Shown here piece by piece: positions 1 through 6,601 of a stretch of DNA of 16,077 nucleotides. How positions within the stretch are numbered: position 1 is the stretch's first letter; every line of letters begins with the position of its first letter. Under the pieces are notes generated by a model. The model was not told the origin of the DNA and searched no databases. It worked only from the letters and a program-made list of their open reading frames with translations. The position numbers were made by a program, and so were the translations under genes. Source of the stretch: Mucilaginibacter sp. (GTDB taxonomy: Bacteria; Bacteroidota; Bacteroidia; Sphingobacteriales; Sphingobacteriaceae); contig JACMRC010000020.1 in assembly GCA_014376655.1 (NCBI GenBank), positions 1 through 16,077 on the forward strand, given 5' to 3'.

Positions 1-628
1 ATTTTTTTAAAGGCGTATATGGCCGCGCTCCTATTAACAATAAAATAATAACGCTAAGGCAGCTAATTAACATAGTAGGATATATAGTTGGGCCTATTAA
101 TCTATACATCGTTCCGAAGTATGGATAATCATGTGCGGTATTTATAAAGCGTGACCCTCCTTTTGTAAAAGCCTCGGTATAACCATAAGTAGCGAACAGA
201 ATTATAATGACCGAGCAAAAAAGCATCAATTTGGTTACTCTTTCTAAAAACAAGGCTTTATTATAAGTGCTAAAGTGATAACTTAAAATAGTGAAGAGGA
301 TAAGCAGGTAAAACCTCCCGGCGCTTTCTAGTATGGCCGAATTGTCACGGCTTAATACAGAACTAAGCAGGTCAAATGCCAGGTATACCAATACAATTAT
401 TATAAAATTGCGGTTGTGTTTTAAATTATAGCCAATAAGCTTTTTATATGGGATAAAAGGATTCAGCAATAAAAAGATAACCTCGGTGAGTTGAAGTTTT
501 GTGCCCATTTGCCTGACATGAATCAGGTTGGTGAAAAATACAGATACAATTAACAACGCACATAAAAAGTTGAAGATAGTATTGCTGATGCTTTTATTAT
601 TGTTTAAAAGCGGAAGGTTATTTGTCAT
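1..628 (-). CDS. O-antigen ligase-like polytopic membrane protein (partial, C-terminus beyond window)
   Basis: Reading the complement from ATG at 628-626, the frame stays open for 209 codons to the window edge, so the C-terminus is missing. The start is MTNNLPLLNNN. Hydrophobic stretches lie near residues 17-36, 47-58, 75-92, 104-118, 133-148 and 183-200, separated by short charged loops, so it is a polytopic inner-membrane protein. The loop and helix around residues 171-200, including YRLIGPTIYPTMLIS, resemble the start of the conserved region of O-antigen ligase/polymerase (Wzy/WaaL-type) proteins. If so, it would act in surface polysaccharide assembly. The fold and topology are visible; the family is an inference, since the diagnostic periplasmic loop is not in view. 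It diverges from rplC and has no link to translation. It could also be another glycan-related or generic membrane protein. Confidence 0.6.
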   Translation of the reverse strand, partial: MTNNLPLLNNNKSISNTIFNFLCALLIVSVFFTNLIHVRQMGTKLQLTEVIFLLLNPFIPYKKLIGYNLKHNRNFIIIVLVYLAFDLLSSVLSRDNSAILESAGRFYLLILFTILSYHFSTYNKALFLERVTKLMLFCSVIIILFATYGYTEAFTKGGSRFINTAHDYPYFGTMYRLIGPTIYPTMLISCLSVIILLLIGARPYTPLKK

Positions 629-745
629 CTTTATTAAGTAGCCGGGGTTTTATAGCTACAATATTAGTAAACCAACATGTAAATCAGCTAAATAATCAAC
701 TATTTATCGTGCAGAAATATTTATGAAAAAATATCTTGCTAAGTA

Positions 746-776
746 TTTGACAATTAAAGTAAAGTTGCTATCTTTG
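746..776 (+). promoter_or_regulatory. Bacteroidetes-type promoter for the ribosomal operon
   Basis: A TTTG at 746-749 is followed by exactly 19 bp and then TATCTTTG at 769-776. This matches both parts of the known Bacteroidetes housekeeping promoter (-33 TTTG, -7 TAnnTTTG). It lies about 75 bp upstream of the rplC start and points into the operon, in the only sizeable spacer before the cluster. The transcript would begin within roughly ten bases after 776. No transcript data were available. Confidence 0.85.
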
Positions 777-810
777 CCGTCCCTTAACGGGGGAACTAAT
801 ATGCCTTGAA

Positions 811-828
811 CGAAGCCCTACTGCTTCG
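811..828 (+). promoter_or_regulatory. Leader hairpin upstream of rplC
   Basis: CGAAGC (811-816) and GCTTCG (823-828) are perfectly complementary around the 6-nt loop CCTACT, within the predicted 5' leader. An overlapping alternative pairs GCCC (815-818) with GGGC (831-834), so the two folds exclude each other. An autoregulatory role for a product such as L4 or L3 is possible but not shown. Confidence 0.4.
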
Positions 829-851
829 ATGGGCACAAATAACATAAAGAA

Positions 852-1469
852 ATGTCAGGATTAATTGGTAAAAAAGTAGGAATGACCAGCATATTCGACG
901 ACTCAGGGAAAAACATCCCTTGTACAGTTATCGAAGCTGGCCCTTGCGTAGTAACACAAGTAAGGTCTGTTGATACAGACGGATATGCAGCTATACAGCT
1001 TGCATATGGCGAGAAAAAGGAGAAAAACACTTCTGGTCCGTTAAAAGGCCATTTCCTAAAAGCCGGTACAGCCCCAAAACGTAAACTTGTTGAATTTAAA
1101 TCTTTCGAAGACGAAAAAGCTCTTGGTGACACTGTCACTGTAGATATTTTCGCTGAGGGTGATTTTGTTGATGTAGTTGGCACGTCAAAAGGTAAAGGTT
1201 TCCAGGGTGTGGTTAAACGTCATGGTTTTAGTGGTGTGGGTATGCAAACTCACGGTCAGCATAACCGTTTACGTGCTCCGGGTTCATTAGGTGCTTCATC
1301 TTGGCCTTCACGTGTATTTAAAGGTATGCGTATGGCAGGCCAAATGGGTAATGAGCGTGTAAAAGTTCAAAATTTACAAATTTTGAAAGTTTATGCAGAG
1401 CAAAACCTTATAGTAGTTAAAGGTTCCATCCCAGGGGCTAAGGGTTCATTCGTTATAGTGGATAAATAA
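852..1469 (+). CDS. rplC: 50S ribosomal protein L3
   Basis: L3 binds 23S rRNA early in large-subunit assembly, and its central loop reaches towards the peptidyl transferase centre. The 205-residue product starts MSGLIGKKVGMTSIF and carries the L3 signature GMQTHGQHNRLRAPGSLG at about 130-147, then FKGMRMAGQMGNERV at about 156-170. The stretch around 147-153 reads GASSWPS, where E. coli has the glutamine methylated by PrmB, so that site is absent, as in other Bacteroidetes. It is the first gene after the promoter and has an A-rich start region (AACATAAAGAA) with no Shine-Dalgarno. rplD follows after 1 nt. In most bacteria rpsJ would precede it; here it does not. Confidence 0.98.
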   Translation: MSGLIGKKVGMTSIFDDSGKNIPCTVIEAGPCVVTQVRSVDTDGYAAIQLAYGEKKEKNTSGPLKGHFLKAGTAPKRKLVEFKSFEDEKALGDTVTVDIFAEGDFVDVVGTSKGKGFQGVVKRHGFSGVGMQTHGQHNRLRAPGSLGASSWPSRVFKGMRMAGQMGNERVKVQNLQILKVYAEQNLIVVKGSIPGAKGSFVIVDK

Positions 1470-1470
1470 G

Positions 1471-2100
1471 ATGGAAGTTAAAGTATTAAACGTATCAGGT
1501 AAAGAAACAGGTGCCAAGGTGCAGCTTCCTGAAGCCATATTCGGTATCGAGCCCAATGATCATGCTATTTACTTAGACGTTAAGCAATTTTTAGCTAACC
1601 AACGTCAAGGTACGCATAAATCAAAACAGCGTAACGAAATTGCAGGTTCAACCCGCAAATTATATAAGCAAAAAGGTACAGGCGGTGCCCGTGCAGGTAG
1701 TGTAAAATCACCGTTGTTTAACGGTGGTGGCCGTGTATTCGGCCCGCAACCACGCGATTACAGTTTCAAATTAAACAAGAAACTTAAAGTGTTGGCACGC
1801 TATTCAGCCTTAACCTATAAAGCTAAAGACAGTAATGTAATTGTTTTGGAAGATTTTAGCTTCGACGCTATTAAAACCAAAAGCTACATACAACTGGTTG
1901 CAGATTTAAACGCTACTGATGTTAGAACATTATTAGTATTGCCTGCAGCAAATAACAATGTGTATTTATCAAGCAGAAACCTTAAAAAAACAAAGGTTAT
2001 TACAGTTGACCAAATTAACACTTATGATGTGTTAAACGCAGGTAAACTGGTGTTAACAACCGGTGCTGTTAAAATTTTGGAGGAAGCATTAGCTAAGTAA
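1471..2100 (+). CDS. rplD: 50S ribosomal protein L4
   Basis: L4 is a large-subunit protein whose extended loop lines the nascent-peptide exit tunnel beside L22. In E. coli it also represses its own operon. The 209-residue product has the basic loop at about residues 45-95, with KQKGTGGARAGSVKSPLFNG in the middle, followed by the globular part. The length is normal. The start is 1 nt after the rplC stop, and rplW begins 1 nt after its own stop, so translation is probably coupled. Whether L4 autoregulates here cannot be read from the sequence; an S10-type leader like that of E. coli is not obvious. Confidence 0.98.
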   Translation: MEVKVLNVSGKETGAKVQLPEAIFGIEPNDHAIYLDVKQFLANQRQGTHKSKQRNEIAGSTRKLYKQKGTGGARAGSVKSPLFNGGGRVFGPQPRDYSFKLNKKLKVLARYSALTYKAKDSNVIVLEDFSFDAIKTKSYIQLVADLNATDVRTLLVLPAANNNVYLSSRNLKKTKVITVDQINTYDVLNAGKLVLTTGAVKILEEALAK

Positions 2101-2101
2101 T

Positions 2102-2392
2102 ATGGAAATTTTAAAGAAACCCTTACTTACTGAAAAAGTAGCTCAATTAACAGAGAAGCTTAACCGTTATGCTTTTATCGTTGACCCAAGGGCTAACAAA
2201 ATTCAGATCAAAACAGCAATCGAGGCCATGTATGGCGTTAACATCACCGCTGTTAATACAATGAGATACGTAGGTAAACTGAAAAGTCGTAACACTAAAG
2301 CTGGTCCTGTTTCAGGCCGTGCAGCTACGGTGAAGAAAGCGATCATCACGTTGAAGGACGGAGAAACAATAGATTTTTATAGCAATATATAA
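2102..2392 (+). CDS. rplW: 50S ribosomal protein L23
   Basis: L23 binds domain III of 23S rRNA at the tunnel exit and is the docking site for trigger factor and signal recognition particle. The 96-residue product starts MEILKKPLLTEKVAQLTE, containing the conserved PLLTEK, and has YAFIVDPRANKIQIKTAIE followed by the Val-Asn and MRYVGK region typical of the family. Length matches. It begins 1 nt after rplD. A GGAGG at 2079-2083 lies inside rplD but 18 nt from the start, too far to act as a normal ribosome-binding site. Confidence 0.98.
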   Translation: MEILKKPLLTEKVAQLTEKLNRYAFIVDPRANKIQIKTAIEAMYGVNITAVNTMRYVGKLKSRNTKAGPVSGRAATVKKAIITLKDGETIDFYSNI

Positions 2393-2400
2393 ATAGAGAG

Positions 2401-3228
2401 ATGGCAGTAAAAAGATTTAAACCGGTAACCCCCGGTACCCGTTTCAGGGTAGGTGCTGATAACTCTGACATTACTACAAATGTACCAGAAAAGTCGTTGG
2501 TAGTAAATGTTAACACCAGATCAGGTGGACGTAACCATAGCGGTAAAATGACTATGCGCTACTTAGGTGGTGGTCACAAACAGTTATACAGATTGATCGA
2601 CTTTAAACGTAATAAGTTTGACATCCCTGCAAAAGTTGCAACTATTGAGTATGATCCTAACCGTTCTGCACGTATAGCATTGCTACACTTTGTAGATGGT
2701 GAGAAAAGATATATGATCGCTCCTGCAGGATTAACAGTTGGCATGACAGTAGTGTCTGGCGAATCTGTAGCTCCTGAAGTGGGTAACACAATGCAATTAA
2801 AGTCTATACCATTGGGTTCTATAATTCACAACATCGAATTAAACCCGGGCCAGGGCGGCGTTATTGCACGCTCGGCAGGTACTTACGCACAGCTTGCAGC
2901 ACGTGACGGCAAATATGCCGTTATCAAATTGCCATCAGGCGAAACCCGTATGATATTGTCTACTTGTTTGGCAACTATCGGTACGGTTTCAAATGGCGAG
3001 AAGCAAAACGAAGTATTAGGTAAAGCTGGCCGCAAACGCTGGTTAGGCCGTCGCCCAAGAGTTCGTGGTGTAGCCATGAACCCTGTAGATCACCCTATGG
3101 GTGGTGGCGAGGGTAGAGCCTCAGGTGGTCATCCACGCTCACGTAAAGGTTTATTAGCTAAAGGCTACAAAACTCGTGACAAGAAAAAAGGGTCTGATCG
3201 TTATATCATTGAAAGAAGGAAGAAATAA
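2401..3228 (+). CDS. rplB: 50S ribosomal protein L2
   Basis: L2 is a large-subunit core protein needed for subunit association and peptidyl transferase activity. The product is 275 residues, the normal family size. The N-terminal OB-type region contains GGGHKQLYRLIDFKRNK at about 56-72, and the SH3-like region contains NPGQGG. The C-terminal signature NPVDHPMGGGEGRASGGHPR is at about 227-246. The conserved histidine (His231, the counterpart of E. coli His229) is present. E. coli has HPHGGG where this protein has HPMGGG, as is usual in Bacteroidetes. The lysine/arginine-rich tail KKKGSDRYIIERRKK is expected. Gaps are 8 nt from rplW and 2 nt to rpsS. Confidence 0.99.
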   Translation: MAVKRFKPVTPGTRFRVGADNSDITTNVPEKSLVVNVNTRSGGRNHSGKMTMRYLGGGHKQLYRLIDFKRNKFDIPAKVATIEYDPNRSARIALLHFVDGEKRYMIAPAGLTVGMTVVSGESVAPEVGNTMQLKSIPLGSIIHNIELNPGQGGVIARSAGTYAQLAARDGKYAVIKLPSGETRMILSTCLATIGTVSNGEKQNEVLGKAGRKRWLGRRPRVRGVAMNPVDHPMGGGEGRASGGHPRSRKGLLAKGYKTRDKKKGSDRYIIERRKK

Positions 3229-3230
3229 TA

Positions 3231-3497
3231 ATGGCACGTTCAATTAAAAAAGGACCTTATATTGATCATAACCTTGACAGAAAAGTCTTGGTTTTAAATG
3301 AATCAAATAAAAAATCGGTTGTAAAAACATGGTCACGTCGTTCCATGATATCTCCTGATTTCGTTGGTCATACATTTGCAGTACACAACGGTAACAAATT
3401 TATACCAGTGTATGTAACAGAAAACATGGTTGGTCACAAGTTGGGAGAATTTGCTCCAACCCGTACATTCCGCGGTCACGCAGAAAAGAAAAAATAA
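3231..3497 (+). CDS. rpsS: 30S ribosomal protein S19
   Basis: S19 sits in the head of the small subunit next to S13 and contacts the A-site finger. The 88-residue product starts MARSIKKGPYIDHNL and contains TWSRRSMISPDFVGHTFAVH and the signature GHKLGEFAPTRTFRGH near residues 68-83, followed by a short basic tail. Length is typical. It is packed between rplB (2 nt) and rplV (3 nt), the standard S10-operon position. Confidence 0.98.
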   Translation: MARSIKKGPYIDHNLDRKVLVLNESNKKSVVKTWSRRSMISPDFVGHTFAVHNGNKFIPVYVTENMVGHKLGEFAPTRTFRGHAEKKK

Positions 3498-3500
3498 GCA

Positions 3501-3929
3501 ATGGAAGCAACAACTAAAATCAAAAAGTCTGTATTGATCAGACAACGCAAAGAAGAGGCGAAAGCTCAACAAGGCGGCGCTTCTGTTGCTAAACTGCAGA
3601 ACTGTCCAACATCACCACGTAAAATGCGTTTGGTGGTTGACTTGATCCGCGGTGTTAACGTTGAGAAAGCGTTATATACTTTGAAATTTTTAAATAAAGA
3701 AGCAGCTATACGTGTAGAGAAGCTTTTGTTATCAGCCATTAAAAACTGGGAAGCAAAAAACGAAGGACAACGTGTTGAAGACAGCGCTTTATTTGTAAAA
3801 GAAGTATCAGTAGGCGGTGGCCGTATGAACAAAAGGATGCGTCCTGCGCCGCAAGGCCGTGGATACCGTATCCGTAAACGTTCAAACCACGTAACGCTAA
3901 TTGTGGGTAGTAAAAACGATATCAATTAA
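3501..3929 (+). CDS. rplV: 50S ribosomal protein L22
   Basis: L22 contacts all domains of 23S rRNA; its long beta hairpin forms part of the exit-tunnel constriction, where macrolide-resistance changes occur in other species. The 142-residue product has the core from about residue 37 (TSPRKMRLVVDLIRG) and the hairpin at about 103-135 with KRMRPAPQGRGYRIRKRSNH. It is roughly 30 residues longer than E. coli L22 because of a charged N-terminal extension rich in K, R, E, A and Q. An internal start would need a non-ATG codon near residue 30, so the full-length start is preferred. It is tightly spaced with rpsS and rpsC. Confidence 0.97.
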   Translation: MEATTKIKKSVLIRQRKEEAKAQQGGASVAKLQNCPTSPRKMRLVVDLIRGVNVEKALYTLKFLNKEAAIRVEKLLLSAIKNWEAKNEGQRVEDSALFVKEVSVGGGRMNKRMRPAPQGRGYRIRKRSNHVTLIVGSKNDIN

Positions 3930-3934
3930 TAATA

Positions 3935-4822
3935 ATGGGACAGAAAGCACATCCAATAGGTAACAGATTAGGAATCATCAGAGGTTGGGATTCTAATTGG
4001 TTCGGTGGCAATCATTATGCCGATAAATTAGTTGAAGACGAAAAGATCCGCAAATATTTATCAGCGCGTATCAACAAAGGTGGCGTATCGAAAATTGTAA
4101 TCGAGCGTACTTTAAAACGTATAACTGTAACTATACACACTGCCCGTCCGGGTATTGTTATAGGTAAAGGTGGTACCGAAGTTGATAAGATCAAAGAAGA
4201 GTTGAAAAAACTAACTAAAAAGGAAGTTCAGATCAACATATTTGAGATTAAACGCCCTGAGCTTGATGCACAATTAGTTGCAGAAGGTATAGCAAAACAA
4301 CTTGAAGCACGTATATCATTCCGTCGTGCCATGAAAACTACAATTGCTTCAACCATGAGAATGGGTGCAGAAGGAATTAAGATCATGACATCAGGCCGTT
4401 TAGGTGGCGCTGAGATGGCACGTAGCGAACAATATAAAGAAGGAAGAATTCCATTGCACACTTTCCGTGCAGACATTGACTATGCATTGGCCGAGGCCTT
4501 AACTACCTATGGTAAAATAGGTGTTAAAGTTTGGATATGTAAAGGCGAAGTTTACGGCAAACGCGATCTATCTCCAAACATTGGTGGTACAAGCAGCGCC
4601 AGCGGTAAAGGTGGCCGTCCAGAAGGCGCAGCCGGAGGATTTGGTGACCGCAGAGGTGGTAATGAAAGAGGTGGAGAACGTGGTGGCGAGCGCAGAGGCG
4701 ACCGTAAACCAGGTGCAGCTAACCCAAACAACCGCGGTGGTGGTAACAACCGCCCGGGTGGACAAGGTGGTGGCCCTAACAGAGGTGGCGGAAGCCGCCC
4801 CGGTGGACCAGCAAAAAGATAA
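3935..4822 (+). CDS. rpsC: 30S ribosomal protein S3 with Gly/Arg-rich C-terminal tail
   Basis: S3 lies at the mRNA entry channel and, with S4 and S5, contributes to mRNA helicase activity. The start MGQKAHPIGNRLGIIRGWDS is canonical. The type II KH domain has its GxxG loop in GIVIGKGG at residues 73-80. The C-terminal S3 domain includes TSGRLGGAEMARSE and ends with KVWICKGEVYGKR near 210. Residues about 218-295 form a low-complexity tail of Gly, Arg, Asn and Pro with repeated RGG/ERGG/RGGG units, absent from the 233-residue E. coli protein. The tail is in frame and ends PGGPAKR, so it is not a frameshift artefact. It is probably a disordered RNA-binding extension at the mRNA entry side. Confidence 0.98.
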   Translation: MGQKAHPIGNRLGIIRGWDSNWFGGNHYADKLVEDEKIRKYLSARINKGGVSKIVIERTLKRITVTIHTARPGIVIGKGGTEVDKIKEELKKLTKKEVQINIFEIKRPELDAQLVAEGIAKQLEARISFRRAMKTTIASTMRMGAEGIKIMTSGRLGGAEMARSEQYKEGRIPLHTFRADIDYALAEALTTYGKIGVKVWICKGEVYGKRDLSPNIGGTSSASGKGGRPEGAAGGFGDRRGGNERGGERGGERRGDRKPGAANPNNRGGGNNRPGGQGGGPNRGGGSRPGGPAKR

Positions 4823-4870
4823 TAACAGAAGTTAGAATACGATATCGATAAGATATAAAAGCTTAAGAAA

Positions 4871-5293
4871 ATGCTACAGCCAAAAAGAACGAAGTTCAGA
4901 AAGATGCAAAAAGGCAGAATGAAAGGTTTAGCCACTCGTGGTGCCGAACTGTCATTTGGATCTTTCGGTGTAAAATCACTTGAAGCCGCCTGGATCACCA
5001 GCCGTCAGATAGAAGCTGCACGTATTGCTGTAACACGTTACATGAAACGTGAAGGGCAAGTGTGGATCAGGATTTTCCCTGATAAACCGGTAACAAAAAA
5101 GCCTGCAGAAGTACGTATGGGTAAAGGTAAAGGTGCTCCGGAATATTGGGTAGCGGTAGTTCGCCCCGGAAGGATCATTTTTGAAGCAGAAGGTGTACCA
5201 CTGGAAGTTGCTAAAGAGGCATTGCGCCTTGCAGCACAAAAACTACCGGTACAAACAAGATTTGTAACACGTAGAGATTACGTAGAAGCATAA
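4871..5293 (+). CDS. rplP: 50S ribosomal protein L16
   Basis: L16 binds near the A site and stabilises aminoacyl-tRNA accommodation. The product is 140 residues, close to the family norm. It starts MLQPKRTKFRKMQKGRMKG and carries the signature DKPVTKKPAEVRMGKGKGAP at about 71-90. Arg82 corresponds to the arginine hydroxylated by the RoxA/YcfD oxygenase in E. coli. The gap to rpsC is 48 nt, AT-rich, with only a short CGATATCG palindrome. A double stop (TAATAA) closes the gene, and a repeat element begins 6 nt after it. Confidence 0.98.
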   Translation: MLQPKRTKFRKMQKGRMKGLATRGAELSFGSFGVKSLEAAWITSRQIEAARIAVTRYMKREGQVWIRIFPDKPVTKKPAEVRMGKGKGAPEYWVAVVRPGRIIFEAEGVPLEVAKEALRLAAQKLPVQTRFVTRRDYVEA

Positions 5294-5298
5294 TAAGG

Positions 5299-5393
5299 GT
5301 TGAAACGTTGTAAAGTTGAAATGTTGTAAAGTTGTTAAACTTTTCAACCAAGTAAATAAGCATTACAACATTGCAACATTGAATCATTACAAC
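5299..5393. repeat. Word-repeat inverted element in the rplP-rpmC gap
   Basis: Two tandem 16-bp copies differing at one base occupy 5299-5314 and 5315-5330 (GTTGAAAYGTTGTAAA), with a third partial copy after. The right side, 5361-5393, is built from the complementary words (ATTACAAC, CAACATT). Positions 5307-5334 match the reverse complement of about 5366-5393 at 22 of 28 positions. TTTCAAC at 5342-5348 can also pair with GTTGAAA in either tandem copy. The element begins 6 nt after the rplP stop and ends 13 nt before rpmC. Function unknown. Confidence 0.7.
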
Positions 5394-5406
5394 AGAATAA
5401 AACAAA

Positions 5407-5616
5407 ATGAAGAACTCAGAAATTACAGGGCTCGCAACTGAAGAGTTGGTAGCAAAATTAGGCGAGGAAAGAGCAAATCTAACCAAGCTGAAATTTGCGC
5501 ACGCGGTTTCAGCGATTGAGAATCCAACCCGTATCACAAAAGTACGCAAGGATATTGCTCGTTTAAATACTGAATTAACAAACCGTAAAGCAGCGCAAGC
5601 TTCTGAACAGAATTAA
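5407..5616 (+). CDS. rpmC: 50S ribosomal protein L29
   Basis: L29 is a small helical-hairpin protein at the tunnel exit next to L23, near the trigger factor and SRP docking site. The 69-residue product reads MKNSEITGLATEELVAKLGE at the start and contains the typical second-helix region ENPTRITKVRKDIARLNTEL. Its gap to rplP is 113 nt and holds the inverted repeat described separately, which is unusual because rplP and rpmC nearly touch in most bacteria. rpsQ follows after 20 nt. The start is supported by the A-rich leader AATAAAACAAA. Confidence 0.95.
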   Translation: MKNSEITGLATEELVAKLGEERANLTKLKFAHAVSAIENPTRITKVRKDIARLNTELTNRKAAQASEQN

Positions 5617-5636
5617 TTTTTTACGCGTCGAGAAAA

Positions 5637-5891
5637 ATGGAAAGAAATTTAAGAAAAACACGTACCGGCCTGGTAGTAAGCAATAAGATGGAAAAATCTA
5701 TTGTTGTTGCTGTGGAACGGAAAGTGAAGCACCCGATCTATGGTAAGTTTATTAAGAAAACTACCAAGTTTATGGCACATGACGAAACTAATACTTGTGG
5801 TATTGGTGACACCGTATTGATTATGGAGACTCGTCCGCTGAGCAAGAGCAAAAATTGGAGATTAGTTCAAATTTTAGAAAGAGCTAAATAA
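5637..5891 (+). CDS. rpsQ: 30S ribosomal protein S17
   Basis: S17 is an OB-fold primary binder of 16S rRNA helix 11 in the small-subunit body. The 84-residue product shows the family pattern: RNLRKTRTGLVVSNKMEKSI, then VKHPIYGKFIKKTTKFMAHDE, then GDTVLIMETRPLSKSKNWRL near residues 57-76. Length is normal. The start follows AGAAAA directly. rplN begins 1 nt after the stop, suggesting coupled translation. Confidence 0.97.
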   Translation: MERNLRKTRTGLVVSNKMEKSIVVAVERKVKHPIYGKFIKKTTKFMAHDETNTCGIGDTVLIMETRPLSKSKNWRLVQILERAK

Positions 5892-5892
5892 G

Positions 5893-6261
5893 ATGGTACA
5901 ACAGGAATCAAGATTAAATGTAGCTGACAACAGCGGCGCTAAAGAAGTTTTAGTGATCCGTGTGTTAGGCGGTACCGGTAAAAGATATGCCTCAATTGGT
6001 GACAAGATAGTAGTAACTGTAAAAAGTGCACTACCTTCTGGTAACATCAAAAAAGGGACTGTATCAAAAGCCGTTGTGGTTAGAACCAAAAAAGAGATCC
6101 GCAGAAAAGATGGTTCATACATCCGTTTCGATGATAACGCGGCGGTTTTGTTAAACAACCAGGATGAGCCGAGAGGCACACGTATCTTTGGCCCTGTTGC
6201 AAGAGAATTGCGTGAGAAACAATTTATGAAAATTGTATCATTAGCACCGGAGGTATTGTAA
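5893..6261 (+). CDS. rplN: 50S ribosomal protein L14
   Basis: L14 lies at the subunit interface of the large subunit, where it contacts 16S rRNA helix 14 and interacts with silencing factor RsfS. The product is 122 residues, the near-invariant family length. It starts MVQQESRLNVADNSGAKEVL and contains the basic loop RTKKEIRRKDGSYIRFDDNA near residues 66-85. It ends REKQFMKIVSLAPEVL. The codons for the last residues contain GGAGGT (6249-6254), which sits 8 nt before the rplX start and doubles as a Shine-Dalgarno sequence. Confidence 0.98.
   Translation: MVQQESRLNVADNSGAKEVLVIRVLGGTGKRYASIGDKIVVTVKSALPSGNIKKGTVSKAVVVRTKKEIRRKDGSYIRFDDNAAVLLNNQDEPRGTRIFGPVARELREKQFMKIVSLAPEVL
6249..6254 (+). 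promoter_or_regulatory. Shine-Dalgarno sequence for rplX
   Basis: GGAGGT is placed 8 nt before the rplX ATG and embedded in the last codons of rplN. Strong anti-SD complementarity is uncommon in Bacteroidetes and absent from most genes in this cluster. Confidence 0.6.
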
Positions 6262-6262
6262 C

Positions 6263-6601
6263 ATGGATAAGAAAGCAGCACAAGGAAAACTAAAAATCCG
6301 TAAAGGCGATTTAGTAAAAGTTATAGCCGGCGATTCAAAAGGATCACAAGGCAAAATAGTTGAAGTAATATTAGCTAAAAATAGGGCTATTGTTGAAGGT
6401 GCCAATATGGTATCAAAACATACCAAACCTAACGCGGCTAATCCTAACGGCGGTATTGTTAAACAAGAAGCAGCTATACACATTTCAAACCTGGCATTGG
6501 TTGATCCAAAAACAGGCGTTGCAACACGTGTAGGCCGTAAATTGAATGATGCCGGTAAATTAGTAAGGGTAGCAAAAAAATCAGGGGAGGAAATTAAGTA
6601 A
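6263..6601 (+). CDS. rplX: 50S ribosomal protein L24
   Basis: L24 is an assembly initiator for the large subunit, binding the 5' end of 23S rRNA. The 112-residue product has the KOW motif at about residues 11-38 (IRKGDLVKVIAGDSKGSQGK) and the following segment VEGANMVSKHTKPN. The C-terminal half continues with the usual HISNLALVDPKTG. It starts 1 nt after rplN. Its stop TAA at 6599-6601 shares its last A with the ATG of rplE, giving a TAATG junction typical of re-initiation coupling. Confidence 0.97.
   Translation: MDKKAAQGKLKIRKGDLVKVIAGDSKGSQGKIVEVILAKNRAIVEGANMVSKHTKPNAANPNGGIVKQEAAIHISNLALVDPKTGVATRVGRKLNDAGKLVRVAKKSGEEIK
6586..6590 (+). promoter_or_regulatory. Shine-Dalgarno sequence for rplE
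   Basis: GGAGG within a longer GGGGAGG ends 10 nt before the rplE ATG, inside the last codons of rplX. Together with the TAATG stop-start junction it supports the 6601 start. Confidence 0.55.

Noticed and set aside
818..1183. A 121-codon minus-strand frame over rplC
   Set aside because: It lies antisense to a clear L3 gene, has no recognisable domain and no start context.
2079..2083. GGAGG as Shine-Dalgarno for rplW
   Set aside because: It is 18 nt from the rplW start, too far for normal pairing, and is explained by rplD coding sequence.
4521..4835. A 104-codon + strand frame overlapping the rpsC 3' end, rich in Ala, Val and Thr
   Set aside because: It is the shifted reading of the repetitive Gly/Arg tail of S3, and its composition is explained by GGT/CGT repeats.
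4823..4870. CGATATCG palindrome in the rpsC-rplP gap
   Set aside because: Eight bases of self-complementary AT-rich DNA without a loop is likely chance.
4552..4998. A 148-codon minus-strand frame, proline-rich
   Set aside because: It is the complement of the S3 Gly/Arg tail and the rplP start, so its Pro/Leu-rich product is a shadow.
5299..5393. CRISPR array
   Set aside because: The 16-bp copies are directly adjacent without spacers, there are only two full copies, and no cas genes are near.
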